Assembly: GCA_946479395.1 (NCBI GenBank)
Contig: CAMLFV010000041.1
Coordinates: forward strand, 1-16,352
Direction: 5' to 3'
Length of the DNA stretch: 16,352 nucleotides
Origin: an uncultured Flavobacterium sp.
GTDB lineage: Bacteria; Bacteroidota; Bacteroidia; Flavobacteriales; Flavobacteriaceae
Shown: one piece after another, positions 1-8,005 of the stretch
Layout of the letters: each line of letters starts with the position of its first letter
How positions within the stretch are numbered: the first letter of the stretch is position 1
Made by a program: the position numbers and the translations under genes
Notes under the pieces: generated by a model
Databases searched by the model: none
What the model saw: the letters and a program-made list of their open reading frames with translations, nothing else
Told to the model about the DNA's origin: nothing

Positions 1-603
1 AACGATTACTGGCACATGATGTTGTCTCAAAAAGGATACATTATTGTTTGTGTTGATGGTCGCGGAACTGGTTTTAAAGGTGCCGATTTTAAAAAGGTAA
101 CGCAAAAAGAATTAGGTAAGTTTGAAGTGGAAGATCAAATTTATGTTGCAAAACAATTGGTAAAAGAATCGTTTGTTGATGCAAACAGAATTGGAATCTG
201 GGGTTGGAGTTTTGGCGGATTTATGAGCAGCAACGCACTTTTCCAAGGAAACGATGTATTCAAAACTGCCATTGCGGTTGCTCCAGTAACATCGTGGCGT
301 TTTTACGATTCGGTTTACACAGAACGTTTTATGACCACTCCACAAGAAAACGCGTCGGGTTACGATAATAACTCACCTATTACGCATGCCGACAAGTTAA
401 AAGGAAATTTTTTACTGATTCACGGTACAGCAGATGATAATGTGCATGTGCAAAACGCCATGCTTTTAATTAATAAACTGGTTTATTTGAACAAGAATTT
501 CGATTGGTTGATTTATCCCGATAAAAACCACGGAATCTACGGTGGCAAAACCCGTGAACAATTATATACAAAAATGACCGATTACATTTTAGAGAAATTA
601 TAA
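1..603 (+). CDS. Dipeptidyl peptidase IV-type serine peptidase (S9B), C-terminal part only
   Basis: This is the 3' end of a prolyl-oligopeptidase-family exopeptidase that removes N-terminal dipeptides (X-Pro preferred in the family), usually in the periplasm or on the outer surface. The reading frame is open from base 1; an ATG at 16 exists but is internal, because the preceding residues NDYWH fit the family. About 200 residues of a roughly 700-residue family protein are present, covering the alpha/beta-hydrolase domain. The whole catalytic triad is visible: Ser in GWSFGG (codon at 208-210), Asp in HGTADDNVH (codon at 433-435) and His in DKNHGI (codon at 529-531). The beta-propeller and signal peptide lie outside the window. 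The gene is followed after 54 bp by four peptide transporters, which fits release and import of dipeptides. The S9B subfamily is chosen because GTADDNVH is typical of DPP-IV; another S9 peptidase is the main alternative. Confidence 0.93.
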   Translation, partial: NDYWHMMLSQKGYIIVCVDGRGTGFKGADFKKVTQKELGKFEVEDQIYVAKQLVKESFVDANRIGIWGWSFGGFMSSNALFQGNDVFKTAIAVAPVTSWRFYDSVYTERFMTTPQENASGYDNNSPITHADKLKGNFLLIHGTADDNVHVQNAMLLINKLVYLNKNFDWLIYPDKNHGIYGGKTREQLYTKMTDYILEKL

Positions 604-619
604 TATTTTATTACATTTG
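586..619 (+). promoter_or_regulatory. Possible Bacteroidota promoter for the first POT gene
   Basis: A perfect TAnnTTTG box (TACATTTG) lies at 612-619, about 38 bp before the ATG at 658, which would leave a leader of roughly 30 nt. No exact TTG sits at the expected -33 distance; only a T-rich stretch near 587-590 does. The POT gene may therefore have its own start as well as read-through from the peptidase gene. No hairpin terminator is visible between the two genes. Confidence 0.4.
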
Positions 620-657
620 ACTTCTTGACAACTTTTTAAGAAATAACAATTTCAAAT

Positions 658-2148
658 ATGACAGCAACTGATCAACAACAGTTAGAAACAATAAGAAATT
701 TTGAAGGTAAATACCCAAAACAGTTATGGTATTTATTTTTGGTAGAAATGTGGGAACGTTTCTGCTTTTACGGAATGCGAGGTGTATTGGCTATTTTTAT
801 GGTTGATATGCTTTTATTGTCTGACAAGGATGCCAATTTAAAGTATGGTGCCATTCAGGCTTTTGTTTACGCATTTACTTTTATAGGTGGTGTTTTTGCC
901 GATAAAATTTTAGGTTTTAAAAAATCGCTTGTATTTGGAGGAATCGTAATGGTTATTGGTAACCTTTTGATTGGTATTGATCCGGAACACTTTTTCTATT
1001 ACGGAATTACGTTATCAATTATCGGAACTGGATTTTTTAAACCAAACATATCTTCAATGGTAGGCGAATTGTACAACGAGGGAGATCCACGTCGTGATGC
1101 CGGTTTTAGTCTGTTTTATTCGGGAATCAACATTGGTGCTTTATTAGGTGGTGCTTTATGCGTTTATTTAGGAAAATTCCACGGATGGAGTTTGGCTTTC
1201 TTTGCAGCTGCAACCGTTATGGTTATTGGTGTTGTTATTTTTCTATTAACGAAAAAATCTTTAGGTCCGATTGGAAATTCTCCGTTGCTTCATTTAGATG
1301 TTAAGAAAAGAAACATTCGTGAAATTGCAGTTTATGTAGGTGCTGCTTTGTGTATTCCGATAATTCACGCTATGATTGAAAATACTGATTATACTGATTA
1401 TTTCATGTACACAATTGGTCCGGCTGCATTGATTTATTTCTTCTTCGAATTATCAAAACAAGAATCAAGCAAAACCAAGAAAAAACTGATTGCGGCATTA
1501 TTGTTTATCACATTCTCCATTATATTCTTTGCATTTTTCGAACAAAGCGGTGGATCATTATCTTTGTTCGCTAAAGGAAACTTGACCAACGAATTACTTT
1601 TCTTTACAATAGATCCAAACATTGTAAATAATATTTCAAATGCCTTTTTCGTAATTTTATTCGCACCATTATTAGGTTTGGTGTGGGTAGCATTGGCTAA
1701 ACGTAAATTAGAACCGAATACGGTAATAAAATTCGGATTAGGATTTTTATTCCTTGCAGGTTCGTTCTTTATACTATACGCAACCAAGTTTTTTGCAGGT
1801 CCGGATGGAATCACCTCTTTAAACATCTTCACATCTGCTTATTTAATTATGACATTTGGTGAATTGTGTTTATCGCCAATCGGTTTATCAATCATTACAA
1901 AATTATCGCCAAACCGTTTAGTGGGTATGATGATGGGATTATGGTTCTTGGCAAGTGCTTACGGACAGTACGCTGCAGGTTTGTTAGGTGCAGGAATGGC
2001 TTCACCTAATGAAAACGCAACCAATATGGACAAATTGATTTTATATACCGATGGTTATTATCAGTTAGCACTTTACGCATTGGTTGCCGGAGTTGTGTTA
2101 ATAGCAATTTCGCCAATTATTAGAAAATTAATGCAGGAAGTTAAATAA
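658..2148 (+). CDS. POT/PTR2 family proton-coupled oligopeptide transporter (copy 1)
   Basis: Inner-membrane carrier of the major facilitator superfamily, expected to import di- and tripeptides with protons. At 496 aa it has the usual length for the family. The TM1 signature ExxERFxFYGMR is present at residues 30-41 (E30, E33, R34, Y38, R41). TM4 has GTGFFKPN with K128, TM7 has the FFEQ glutamate (E295), and TM10 has GELCLSPIGLS with E402. By analogy with PepTSt and PepTSo these are the peptide-binding and proton-coupling residues. Two extra helices (about 222-241 and 249-264) between TM6 and TM7 give the bacterial 14-helix layout. The gene follows the DPP-IV-type peptidase and ends before a strong terminator. 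Substrate range cannot be read from sequence; the family assignment is secure. Confidence 0.95.
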   Translation: MTATDQQQLETIRNFEGKYPKQLWYLFLVEMWERFCFYGMRGVLAIFMVDMLLLSDKDANLKYGAIQAFVYAFTFIGGVFADKILGFKKSLVFGGIVMVIGNLLIGIDPEHFFYYGITLSIIGTGFFKPNISSMVGELYNEGDPRRDAGFSLFYSGINIGALLGGALCVYLGKFHGWSLAFFAAATVMVIGVVIFLLTKKSLGPIGNSPLLHLDVKKRNIREIAVYVGAALCIPIIHAMIENTDYTDYFMYTIGPAALIYFFFELSKQESSKTKKKLIAALLFITFSIIFFAFFEQSGGSLSLFAKGNLTNELLFFTIDPNIVNNISNAFFVILFAPLLGLVWVALAKRKLEPNTVIKFGLGFLFLAGSFFILYATKFFAGPDGITSLNIFTSAYLIMTFGELCLSPIGLSIITKLSPNRLVGMMMGLWFLASAYGQYAAGLLGAGMASPNENATNMDKLILYTDGYYQLALYALVAGVVLIAISPIIRKLMQEVK

Positions 2149-2168
2149 TTTTCACCCCAATATATTTT

Positions 2169-2196
2169 AAAGCGACTATTTTTAGTCGCTTTTTTT
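2169..2196 (+). terminator. Rho-independent terminator after POT copy 1
   Basis: A perfect 8-bp stem, AGCGACTA (2171-2178) and TAGTCGCT (2183-2190), closes a TTTT loop and is followed by a run of T. It begins 22 bp after the stop codon and separates POT copy 1 from the next three transporter genes. Confidence 0.88.
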
Positions 2197-2227
2197 GTGC
2201 ATAATCTTAAATATTTTACTTTATTTG
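2195..2227 (+). promoter_or_regulatory. Possible promoter for the POT2-POT3-POT4 unit
   Basis: TTG at 2195-2197, then a 22-bp spacer, then TTTATTTG at 2220-2227. This matches the Bacteroidota form TTG-N(17-23)-TAnnTTTG at all but one position. It starts in the T-tract of the preceding terminator and ends 22 bp before the ATG at 2250. The position, right after a terminator and before three closely spaced genes, supports it. The call rests on motif matching only. Confidence 0.5.
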
Positions 2228-2249
2228 TAGGTTTTAAACTTTCACAAAG

Positions 2250-3902
2250 ATGTCAGACAATACAAAACCGTCATTTTTTAAAACGGTAGGCTCTTTCAAT
2301 AAAAATTTCTGGATTGCCAGCTTCATGGAATTAATGGAGCGTTGGGCTTGGTACGGAATTTATACACTTCTAGGACTTTATTTGGTTGGATCAACCGATA
2401 CCGGCGGTTTAGGTTTTGATCACGTTCAGAAAGGAAACATCATGGGAAATATTGTAGGGATACTTTATTTTCTTCCTTTGGTTTTCGGAGTTATTGCAGA
2501 CCGAATCGGTTATAAAGTATCATTGACTATTGCATACATCATCATGATTTCCGGCTATTACCTGTTGGGCGAAGTAAATACGTATTGGAGTGTTTATATG
2601 GTTTTCCTATTGGTTGCAGTTGGTGCGGCGTTTTTTAAACCGGTAGCATCGGCAATTGTAGCTAGAAATACCGACGAAACCACAGGAACAATGGGATTTG
2701 GTATTTTCTACATGATGGTTAATATTGGTGGATTTATTGGTCCAGCAATGTCATCGGGTTTACGAACTACTTACGGTTGGAAAATTATATTTATTCAAGC
2801 AGCTGTTGTTATTGCTATTAATCTTGTGGTTTTATTGTTATTTTATAAAGAACCAAAGGTTGAAAAACCTAAAAATTCAATAGGTGAAGCTATTAAAGAA
2901 TCTGTTTTAGGAATTTTTGAAGCTCTAAAAGATATTCGTTTAGGTATTTTATTGTTGTTGATGATTGGTTTCTGGACAATGTTCAATCAATTATTCAACA
3001 CACTTCCAAACTTTATAGAAGACTGGGTAAATTCTGCAGCAATAAGTAATTGGTTGAATGAAAACCTGCCTGCATTAGGAGGTTTGTTAACACAGGATGG
3101 ACAAGTAAAACCGGAATGGTTTACAAACATTGATTCGTTGATGATTATCCTATTCCAAATTACTATTTCATTCTTTGTAATCAAAATGCGTCATATCAAC
3201 GCAGTAATTCGTGGAGCTGTCATTGCTACAATCGGTATCGGTTTAACATTTTATTCGGGTAATGTTTGGTTTACCATTATAGGAACTATGATTTTTGCTA
3301 TCGGTGAAATGATGAGTAGTCCAACAGTATCTTCATTCATCGCCTTAATTACACCAAAAGGAAAAGAAGGTTTGTATCAAGGAACCTACTTTTTACCGGT
3401 AGCTGCGAGTTATTTTGTAACCAGTTTTATATCGGGCGGTTTGTATCAATCATGGTCAGATAAATTATCATTATTGAAAAAAGAAATGGCAGGCAGAAAC
3501 ATTGATATGCCCGAAGTTGTAACCAAAGAACAGTTTATCGAAGAAGGATCAAAAGCTTTAAACATGTCTATTTCTGCCTTTGAAAAACAATTCAACCTAA
3601 AAGCCGAAACAATTGATTGGGCAGTTGTGAAGCAATCTTTCACCGATTTAGCAGCATCAAAAAGTATAAATATCAGTCAGGTACATTTTCCTTTTTCTAA
3701 AAACGAATATTTTACTTTGGCAGAACAAAAATTAGGAATGAGCCATTGGGATATGACCAATATGCTTTGGGAAGCATACAACCCAAACAAAATTTGGTTT
3801 GTAATTGTGGGAATCGGTATATTTTCTATCGTATCGTTAACCATTTACGACCGATTAATTATCAGACCTTTAGAAAAAAAACAAAGAACAATTAAAAACT
3901 AA
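2250..3902 (+). CDS. Divergent POT-like MFS transporter with periplasmic insert (copy 2)
   Basis: Inner-membrane transporter of the MFS, recognisable as a POT relative from the TM1 ExxER motif (E27, E30, R31), the TM4 FFKP segment (K130) and the TM10 GEMMSSP segment (E353). It differs from its three neighbours. The TM1 arginine that contacts the peptide carboxylate in POTs is Tyr38. The TM7 glutamate is Asn246 (MFNQ instead of FEQ). KPN is KPV (V132). The extra helix pair between TM6 and TM7 is absent, leaving a charged linker at about 200-230. A hydrophilic stretch of about 110 residues (about 400-513) separates TM11 from TM12, where topology predicts the periplasm, and a further loop of about 45 residues follows TM7. 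The next gene starts 9 bp after this stop, so the two are co-transcribed. Peptide or peptide-like cargo is inferred from context; a different substrate or a non-proton mechanism is possible. Confidence 0.88.
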   Translation: MSDNTKPSFFKTVGSFNKNFWIASFMELMERWAWYGIYTLLGLYLVGSTDTGGLGFDHVQKGNIMGNIVGILYFLPLVFGVIADRIGYKVSLTIAYIIMISGYYLLGEVNTYWSVYMVFLLVAVGAAFFKPVASAIVARNTDETTGTMGFGIFYMMVNIGGFIGPAMSSGLRTTYGWKIIFIQAAVVIAINLVVLLLFYKEPKVEKPKNSIGEAIKESVLGIFEALKDIRLGILLLLMIGFWTMFNQLFNTLPNFIEDWVNSAAISNWLNENLPALGGLLTQDGQVKPEWFTNIDSLMIILFQITISFFVIKMRHINAVIRGAVIATIGIGLTFYSGNVWFTIIGTMIFAIGEMMSSPTVSSFIALITPKGKEGLYQGTYFLPVAASYFVTSFISGGLYQSWSDKLSLLKKEMAGRNIDMPEVVTKEQFIEEGSKALNMSISAFEKQFNLKAETIDWAVVKQSFTDLAASKSINISQVHFPFSKNEYFTLAEQKLGMSHWDMTNMLWEAYNPNKIWFVIVGIGIFSIVSLTIYDRLIIRPLEKKQRTIKN

Positions 3903-3911
3903 TTTTACTAT

Positions 3912-5663
3912 ATGGAAACGACTACTCCTTCAGAGTTTTACAAATCGAATGTACTAGGACAACGATCGGGATTATTTGTACTTTTCTTTACCGAAATGTG
4001 GGAACGTTTTTCGTTTTACGGAATGCGCGTATTATTAATTCAGTTCTTAACGGCAGCCGTGATTGCGGGTGATCCAAAATCGGGTTGGGCATGGAGTGCA
4101 GAACAAGCAGGCGCACTATACGGAACCTACGCAATGATGCTTTACCTTACACCTATTTTTGGTGGTGTAATTGCAGATAAATACATTGGTTCGCGTATGG
4201 CGGTTATTATTGGCGCGATAATTATGACGATTGGGCACGCTGCCATGGCTTTTGATACGCCTGTAATGTTCTTCATTGGTTTGGCGTGTTTAGTAATAGG
4301 AACCGGATTTTTTAAACCAAATATGCCATCAATTTTAGGAGAAATGTATAAAGATTTACCTCAAAAGAAAGATGGTGCCTATACTATTTTCTACATGGGT
4401 GTAAATGCTGGCGCATTCTTTGGAATGATGTTATGCGGATACATTGCTGAAACACAAGGTTGGCATTGGGGCTTTGGTTTAGCGGGTATTTTTATGTTAT
4501 TAGGAACACTTCAGTTTGCTTTTGCAAAACCATTAATGGGTAATTTGGGTATTTTAGATAAATCCAAAGAAGCTGTAGCTGCTAAAAATGCTGCAGATAC
4601 GGATAAACGCAATCCATTCACATCATTAGATTATATTTTAATGACCATTGTTGGTATCATTGGTTTCTTATATGCTTTTAACGATCCATTGTCGAAAAAC
4701 GGAATCATTGATATGTTTGCCTTTTTAGATACTGATGCTTTACGCGGACAATACATTATGATATTTATTGCATTGGCTTTATTTATCTATTTATTAGTTT
4801 CACGTATTACAAGATATGATAAAGTAGTACGCGACAGAATGTTTGCTGTTGTTTTACTGGCATTTTTCTTGATTTTCTTCTTCATGAGTTTTGAACAAGG
4901 AGCAACATCTTTAGTTTTGGTAGCTCGCGATTATATTGATAGAAGTTTAACAGGATCTGCCTTAACCACTTTTAATATTGTAAACGGCTTATTAACCATT
5001 GTTCCTTTGGCAATCATTTCATGGGTATTAATCAAATTGGCTTTAGCTACCTGGAAAAAAATTGCTTTATCAAACATTGTATTGATCTCATGTTTCGTAT
5101 TGATTTGGGGAGCAGCTTTATGGATGCTTAAAAATGAATTTTCTAAAGAAGCATCAGAAATTACCGTTTCATGGTTTTCAACATTAAACTCGTTCTTCAT
5201 TATTGCGTTGGCATCAACTGTTTCTAAATTGTGGGAATCAAAATACAATCCTTCAGCAGCATTTAAATACGGTTTTGGTCTGATACTTGTGGCAATCGGA
5301 TTCTTGGTTTTAGGATTAGGAGCATCAGGAATTGGTGAAGGAGTTAAAATTTCAATGGCATTTTTAGTATTAACCTACTTATTCCACACATTAGGCGAAT
5401 TGTTTATATCACCTGTTGGTTTGTCGTACGTTTCTAAATTAGTACCTGCACGTATGCTAGCATTTATGTTCGGTATTTGGTACTTGGCAATTGCTATAGC
5501 ACAGAAAGTTGCAGCAGTTTTAGGTGGTCAGGTTGAAACCATTCAGGAAGAATATTCTTTAAGCCATTTCTTTTTCTTGTTTACAGCAATTCCGGCAGCA
5601 GCTGGTTTACTTGTAATGTTGTTAAATCCATTAATTAAAAAATTAATGCACGGAATTAAATAA
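3912..5663 (+). CDS. POT/PTR2 family proton-coupled oligopeptide transporter (copy 3)
   Basis: Predicted di/tripeptide-proton symporter of the inner membrane, 583 aa. All hallmark residues are present: TM1 ExxERFSFYGMR (E28, E31, R32, Y36, R39), TM4 GTGFFKPN (K135), TM7 SFEQG (E328) and TM10 HTLGELFISPVGLS (E496). A polar linker at about 210-236 precedes the two additional helices between TM6 and TM7. It is longer than copy 1 by about 87 residues, mostly in extra helical and loop sequence in the second half. It starts 9 bp after copy 2 and is followed after 40 bp by copy 4, to which it is very similar along the whole length, including the same KKLMHG ending. This points to tandem duplication. 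Confidence 0.95.
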   Translation: METTTPSEFYKSNVLGQRSGLFVLFFTEMWERFSFYGMRVLLIQFLTAAVIAGDPKSGWAWSAEQAGALYGTYAMMLYLTPIFGGVIADKYIGSRMAVIIGAIIMTIGHAAMAFDTPVMFFIGLACLVIGTGFFKPNMPSILGEMYKDLPQKKDGAYTIFYMGVNAGAFFGMMLCGYIAETQGWHWGFGLAGIFMLLGTLQFAFAKPLMGNLGILDKSKEAVAAKNAADTDKRNPFTSLDYILMTIVGIIGFLYAFNDPLSKNGIIDMFAFLDTDALRGQYIMIFIALALFIYLLVSRITRYDKVVRDRMFAVVLLAFFLIFFFMSFEQGATSLVLVARDYIDRSLTGSALTTFNIVNGLLTIVPLAIISWVLIKLALATWKKIALSNIVLISCFVLIWGAALWMLKNEFSKEASEITVSWFSTLNSFFIIALASTVSKLWESKYNPSAAFKYGFGLILVAIGFLVLGLGASGIGEGVKISMAFLVLTYLFHTLGELFISPVGLSYVSKLVPARMLAFMFGIWYLAIAIAQKVAAVLGGQVETIQEEYSLSHFFFLFTAIPAAAGLLVMLLNPLIKKLMHGIK

Positions 5664-5703
5664 ATTGGTTATCTTTCAAGATTGAAAATTAAAAATATAT
5701 TGA

Positions 5704-7470
5704 ATGTCAGCAGAAACAGCTAATCCCGATTTTTTTAAATCGAAAGTTCTAGGTCATCCTTCCGGATTATTCGTTCTTTTCTTCACCGAAATGTGGGAAC
5801 GTTTTTCATTCTACGGAATGCGTGTTTTATTAATTCTATTTTTAACGGCAGCCATTACAGGCAACAATCCTGGTTGGGGTTGGAATGCTGAAAACGCAGG
5901 TGCATTGTACGGTACGTATGCCATGTTGTTATACATTACGCCTATTTTTGGTGGAATTATAGCAGATAAATATATCGGATACCGCTGGGCAGTTGTAATA
6001 GGATCGATCATTATGACTTTAGGTCACGCATTTATGGCTTTTGACACTCCTATTTTTATGTATTTAGGATTAGCATGTTTAGTAATCGGAACAGGTTTCT
6101 TTAAACCAAATATGACTTCTATTTTGTCTGAAATGTATAAATCGTTTCCTGAAAAGAAAGACGGTGCTTACACTATTTTCTATATGGGTGTTAATGCTGG
6201 TGCTTTCTTTGGAATGATGCTTTGTGGATATTTAGCAAACAATTTAGGCTGGCATTACGGTTTTGGTTTGGCAGGTATTTTCATGTTATTGGGAACATTA
6301 CAGTTCTGGTTAGCAAAACCTTTATTCGGAAATATTGGCGAATTACCAACAAAAGAAGCAACTTTAGCTAAAGCTGAAGTTGCAAAAGCAGAATTGAAAG
6401 AAGGCGAAGAAGACAAAGCAAATCCGTTTACTGTTTTTGATTATGTTTTAATTGCTTTATCAACCATAATAGGACTTTTGTATGCTTTTAATGATCCTTT
6501 ATCTAAAATTGGAGGCATTCACATATTACCTAAAAAATTATTCGGAATGGACGGATCAATTGCAGTTATTGTAATAGGTTTGATTTTATTCTTGATTTTA
6601 GTTGTATCGCGCGTTGTTAGATATTCACCTGTTGTTAGAGACCGAATGATCGCTGTTACCATTTTTGCTTTCTTTACTATCTTTTTCTGGATGAGTTTTG
6701 AACAAGGTGCATCATCTTTGGTAATCTTTGCTCGTGATAATGTAGATCGAACTTTATTAGGTCCCTCATTAACAACATTCAACATTATCAATACATTACT
6801 AACAGTAGTTCCTTTACTTATTATTTCTTGGGTTCTTTTCTTATTAGCAAAACAAACTTTTGGTAAAGCGCCAGCATCAAACATTGTATTGGCAATTACA
6901 TTTTTAGGTGTTTGGGGCGTAGCTATCTGGATGTTAAATAATGAATTCAGCAAATCTGCTTCAGAGATTGATCCTACTTGGTTTTCAATTCTAAACTCAT
7001 TCTTTATCATTGCACTGGCTTCTTCAGTTTCTAAAATATGGGATTCAAAATTCAACCCACCTGCAGCCGTTAAATACGGACTTGGTTTAATTATCATGGC
7101 TATTGGTTTCGGATTACTAGCTTATGGTTCACACGGAATTCAAGAAGGAGTTAAAGTTTCGATGATCTGGTTGGTTTTAGCATACTTATTCCACACTTTA
7201 GGAGAATTGTTCTTATCACCTGTAGGTTTATCATACGTTTCAAAATTAGTACCGGCAAGAATGATTGCTTTCATGTTCGGTATCTGGTATCTTGCAATCG
7301 CAATTGGTAACAAACTAGCAGCAGCTGTTGGTGGTGAAATCGAAAACATTACAGCGCAATACTCTCTGTCAACATTCTTCTTAATCTTTACAATTGTACC
7401 AGTTGTAGCAGGGTTGTTAGTAATGATGTTGAATCCGGTTCTTAAAAAATTAATGCATGGCGTTAAATAA
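5704..7470 (+). CDS. POT/PTR2 family proton-coupled oligopeptide transporter (copy 4)
   Basis: Predicted di/tripeptide-proton symporter, 588 aa, and the closest paralogue of copy 3. Key residues are E29, E32, R33, Y37 and R40 in TM1, K134 in the TM4 FFKPN segment, E333 in the TM7 FEQG segment and E501 in the TM10 GELFLSPVGLS segment. It differs from copy 3 mainly in the linker after TM6 (about 213-240), which is rich in Ala, Lys and Glu, and in the periplasmic loop near 270-285. That is where two recent copies would be free to drift. It is the last gene of the transporter run and is followed by a clear terminator. Different affinity or expression from copy 3 is likely but cannot be read from sequence. 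Confidence 0.95.
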   Translation: MSAETANPDFFKSKVLGHPSGLFVLFFTEMWERFSFYGMRVLLILFLTAAITGNNPGWGWNAENAGALYGTYAMLLYITPIFGGIIADKYIGYRWAVVIGSIIMTLGHAFMAFDTPIFMYLGLACLVIGTGFFKPNMTSILSEMYKSFPEKKDGAYTIFYMGVNAGAFFGMMLCGYLANNLGWHYGFGLAGIFMLLGTLQFWLAKPLFGNIGELPTKEATLAKAEVAKAELKEGEEDKANPFTVFDYVLIALSTIIGLLYAFNDPLSKIGGIHILPKKLFGMDGSIAVIVIGLILFLILVVSRVVRYSPVVRDRMIAVTIFAFFTIFFWMSFEQGASSLVIFARDNVDRTLLGPSLTTFNIINTLLTVVPLLIISWVLFLLAKQTFGKAPASNIVLAITFLGVWGVAIWMLNNEFSKSASEIDPTWFSILNSFFIIALASSVSKIWDSKFNPPAAVKYGLGLIIMAIGFGLLAYGSHGIQEGVKVSMIWLVLAYLFHTLGELFLSPVGLSYVSKLVPARMIAFMFGIWYLAIAIGNKLAAAVGGEIENITAQYSLSTFFLIFTIVPVVAGLLVMMLNPVLKKLMHGVK

Positions 7471-7492
7471 GGCATGCTTTTTGAAAATAACC

Positions 7493-7522
7493 AATCCGAT
7501 AGTTTTGCTATCGGATTTTTTT
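7493..7522 (+). terminator. Rho-independent terminator closing the transporter run
   Basis: A 10-bp perfect stem, AATCCGATAG (7493-7502) and CTATCGGATT (7508-7517), closes a 5-nt loop and runs into a T-tract. It lies 22 bp after the stop of POT copy 4 and separates the transporters from the thioredoxin-like gene. Confidence 0.9.
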
Positions 7523-7549
7523 TATATTTACGTAATTAATTTTTAAACA

Positions 7550-8005
7550 ATGAAAAAAAGCATATTATTAGTATTATTTACTATGGCTTGTTTTGTTAGC
7601 CAGGCTCAAGAAATTAAGTGGATGAGCATGAAAGATGCCCTTACAGCACAGAAAAAAAACAAAAAACCTATTTTTATTGATATTTATACTGTTTGGTGCG
7701 GACCTTGTAAAATGTTAGATAAAAACACATTCTCTGATGCAAAGGTTGTTAAAGAAATCAACGAAAAATACAACGCCGTAAAATTCAATGCCGAAGGTAA
7801 TGACGAGTTTCAGTTTGGCGGAAAATTATACAAAAACCCAGATTATCAGGAAGCACGAAAAACTTCAAGAAACGGAATACATCAATTCACAAGTTACTTG
7901 CAAGTTCCGGGCTATCCAACAATGGCTGTTATAGATTCAGAAGGAAAAATAACAAAAGGAATCGTTGGTTACAAAACACCAGAAGAATTATTACCTCAAT
8001 TATAA
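7550..8005 (+). CDS. Exported thioredoxin-family protein
   Basis: Small secreted thiol-disulfide protein of 151 aa. A signal peptide (MKKSILLVLF, cleavage probably after SQAQ near residue 20) sends it to the periplasm. The active site is WCGPCK with Cys50 and Cys53, and the family cis-proline is in GYPT (P123). The WCGPC sequence favours a reducing thioredoxin-like role, but the redox direction cannot be settled here. An insert rich in charged and aromatic residues (about 82-112) sits between the active-site helix and the cis-Pro strand. The partner is unknown. The gene follows the terminator of the transporter run; a weak promoter-like box (TATATTTA, 7523-7530) precedes it, with a short 15-bp spacer to a TTG at 7505. 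Its 3' end overlaps the convergent comEC gene by 10 bp. Confidence 0.93.
   Translation: MKKSILLVLFTMACFVSQAQEIKWMSMKDALTAQKKNKKPIFIDIYTVWCGPCKMLDKNTFSDAKVVKEINEKYNAVKFNAEGNDEFQFGGKLYKNPDYQEARKTSRNGIHQFTSYLQVPGYPTMAVIDSEGKITKGIVGYKTPEELLPQL

Noticed and set aside
1434..1832. A 132-codon minus-strand frame inside POT copy 1
   Set aside because: It is antisense to the conserved TM7-TM9 coding region, with no independent evidence of coding.
5664..5703. Possible separate promoter (TATCTTTC at 5670-5677) before POT copy 4
   Set aside because: The match is imperfect, no TTG lies at the right distance, and the 40-bp gap without a terminator is better explained by co-transcription.
6519..7097. A 192-codon open frame on the minus strand inside POT copy 4
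   Set aside because: It lies fully antisense to a strongly conserved transporter gene, its product is low-complexity and resembles no family, and no promoter box precedes it. It is a shadow of the coding frame.
658..7470. Possibility that the four transporter genes are fragments or frameshifted copies of one gene
   Set aside because: Each frame is full length with its own start, stop and complete set of helices.
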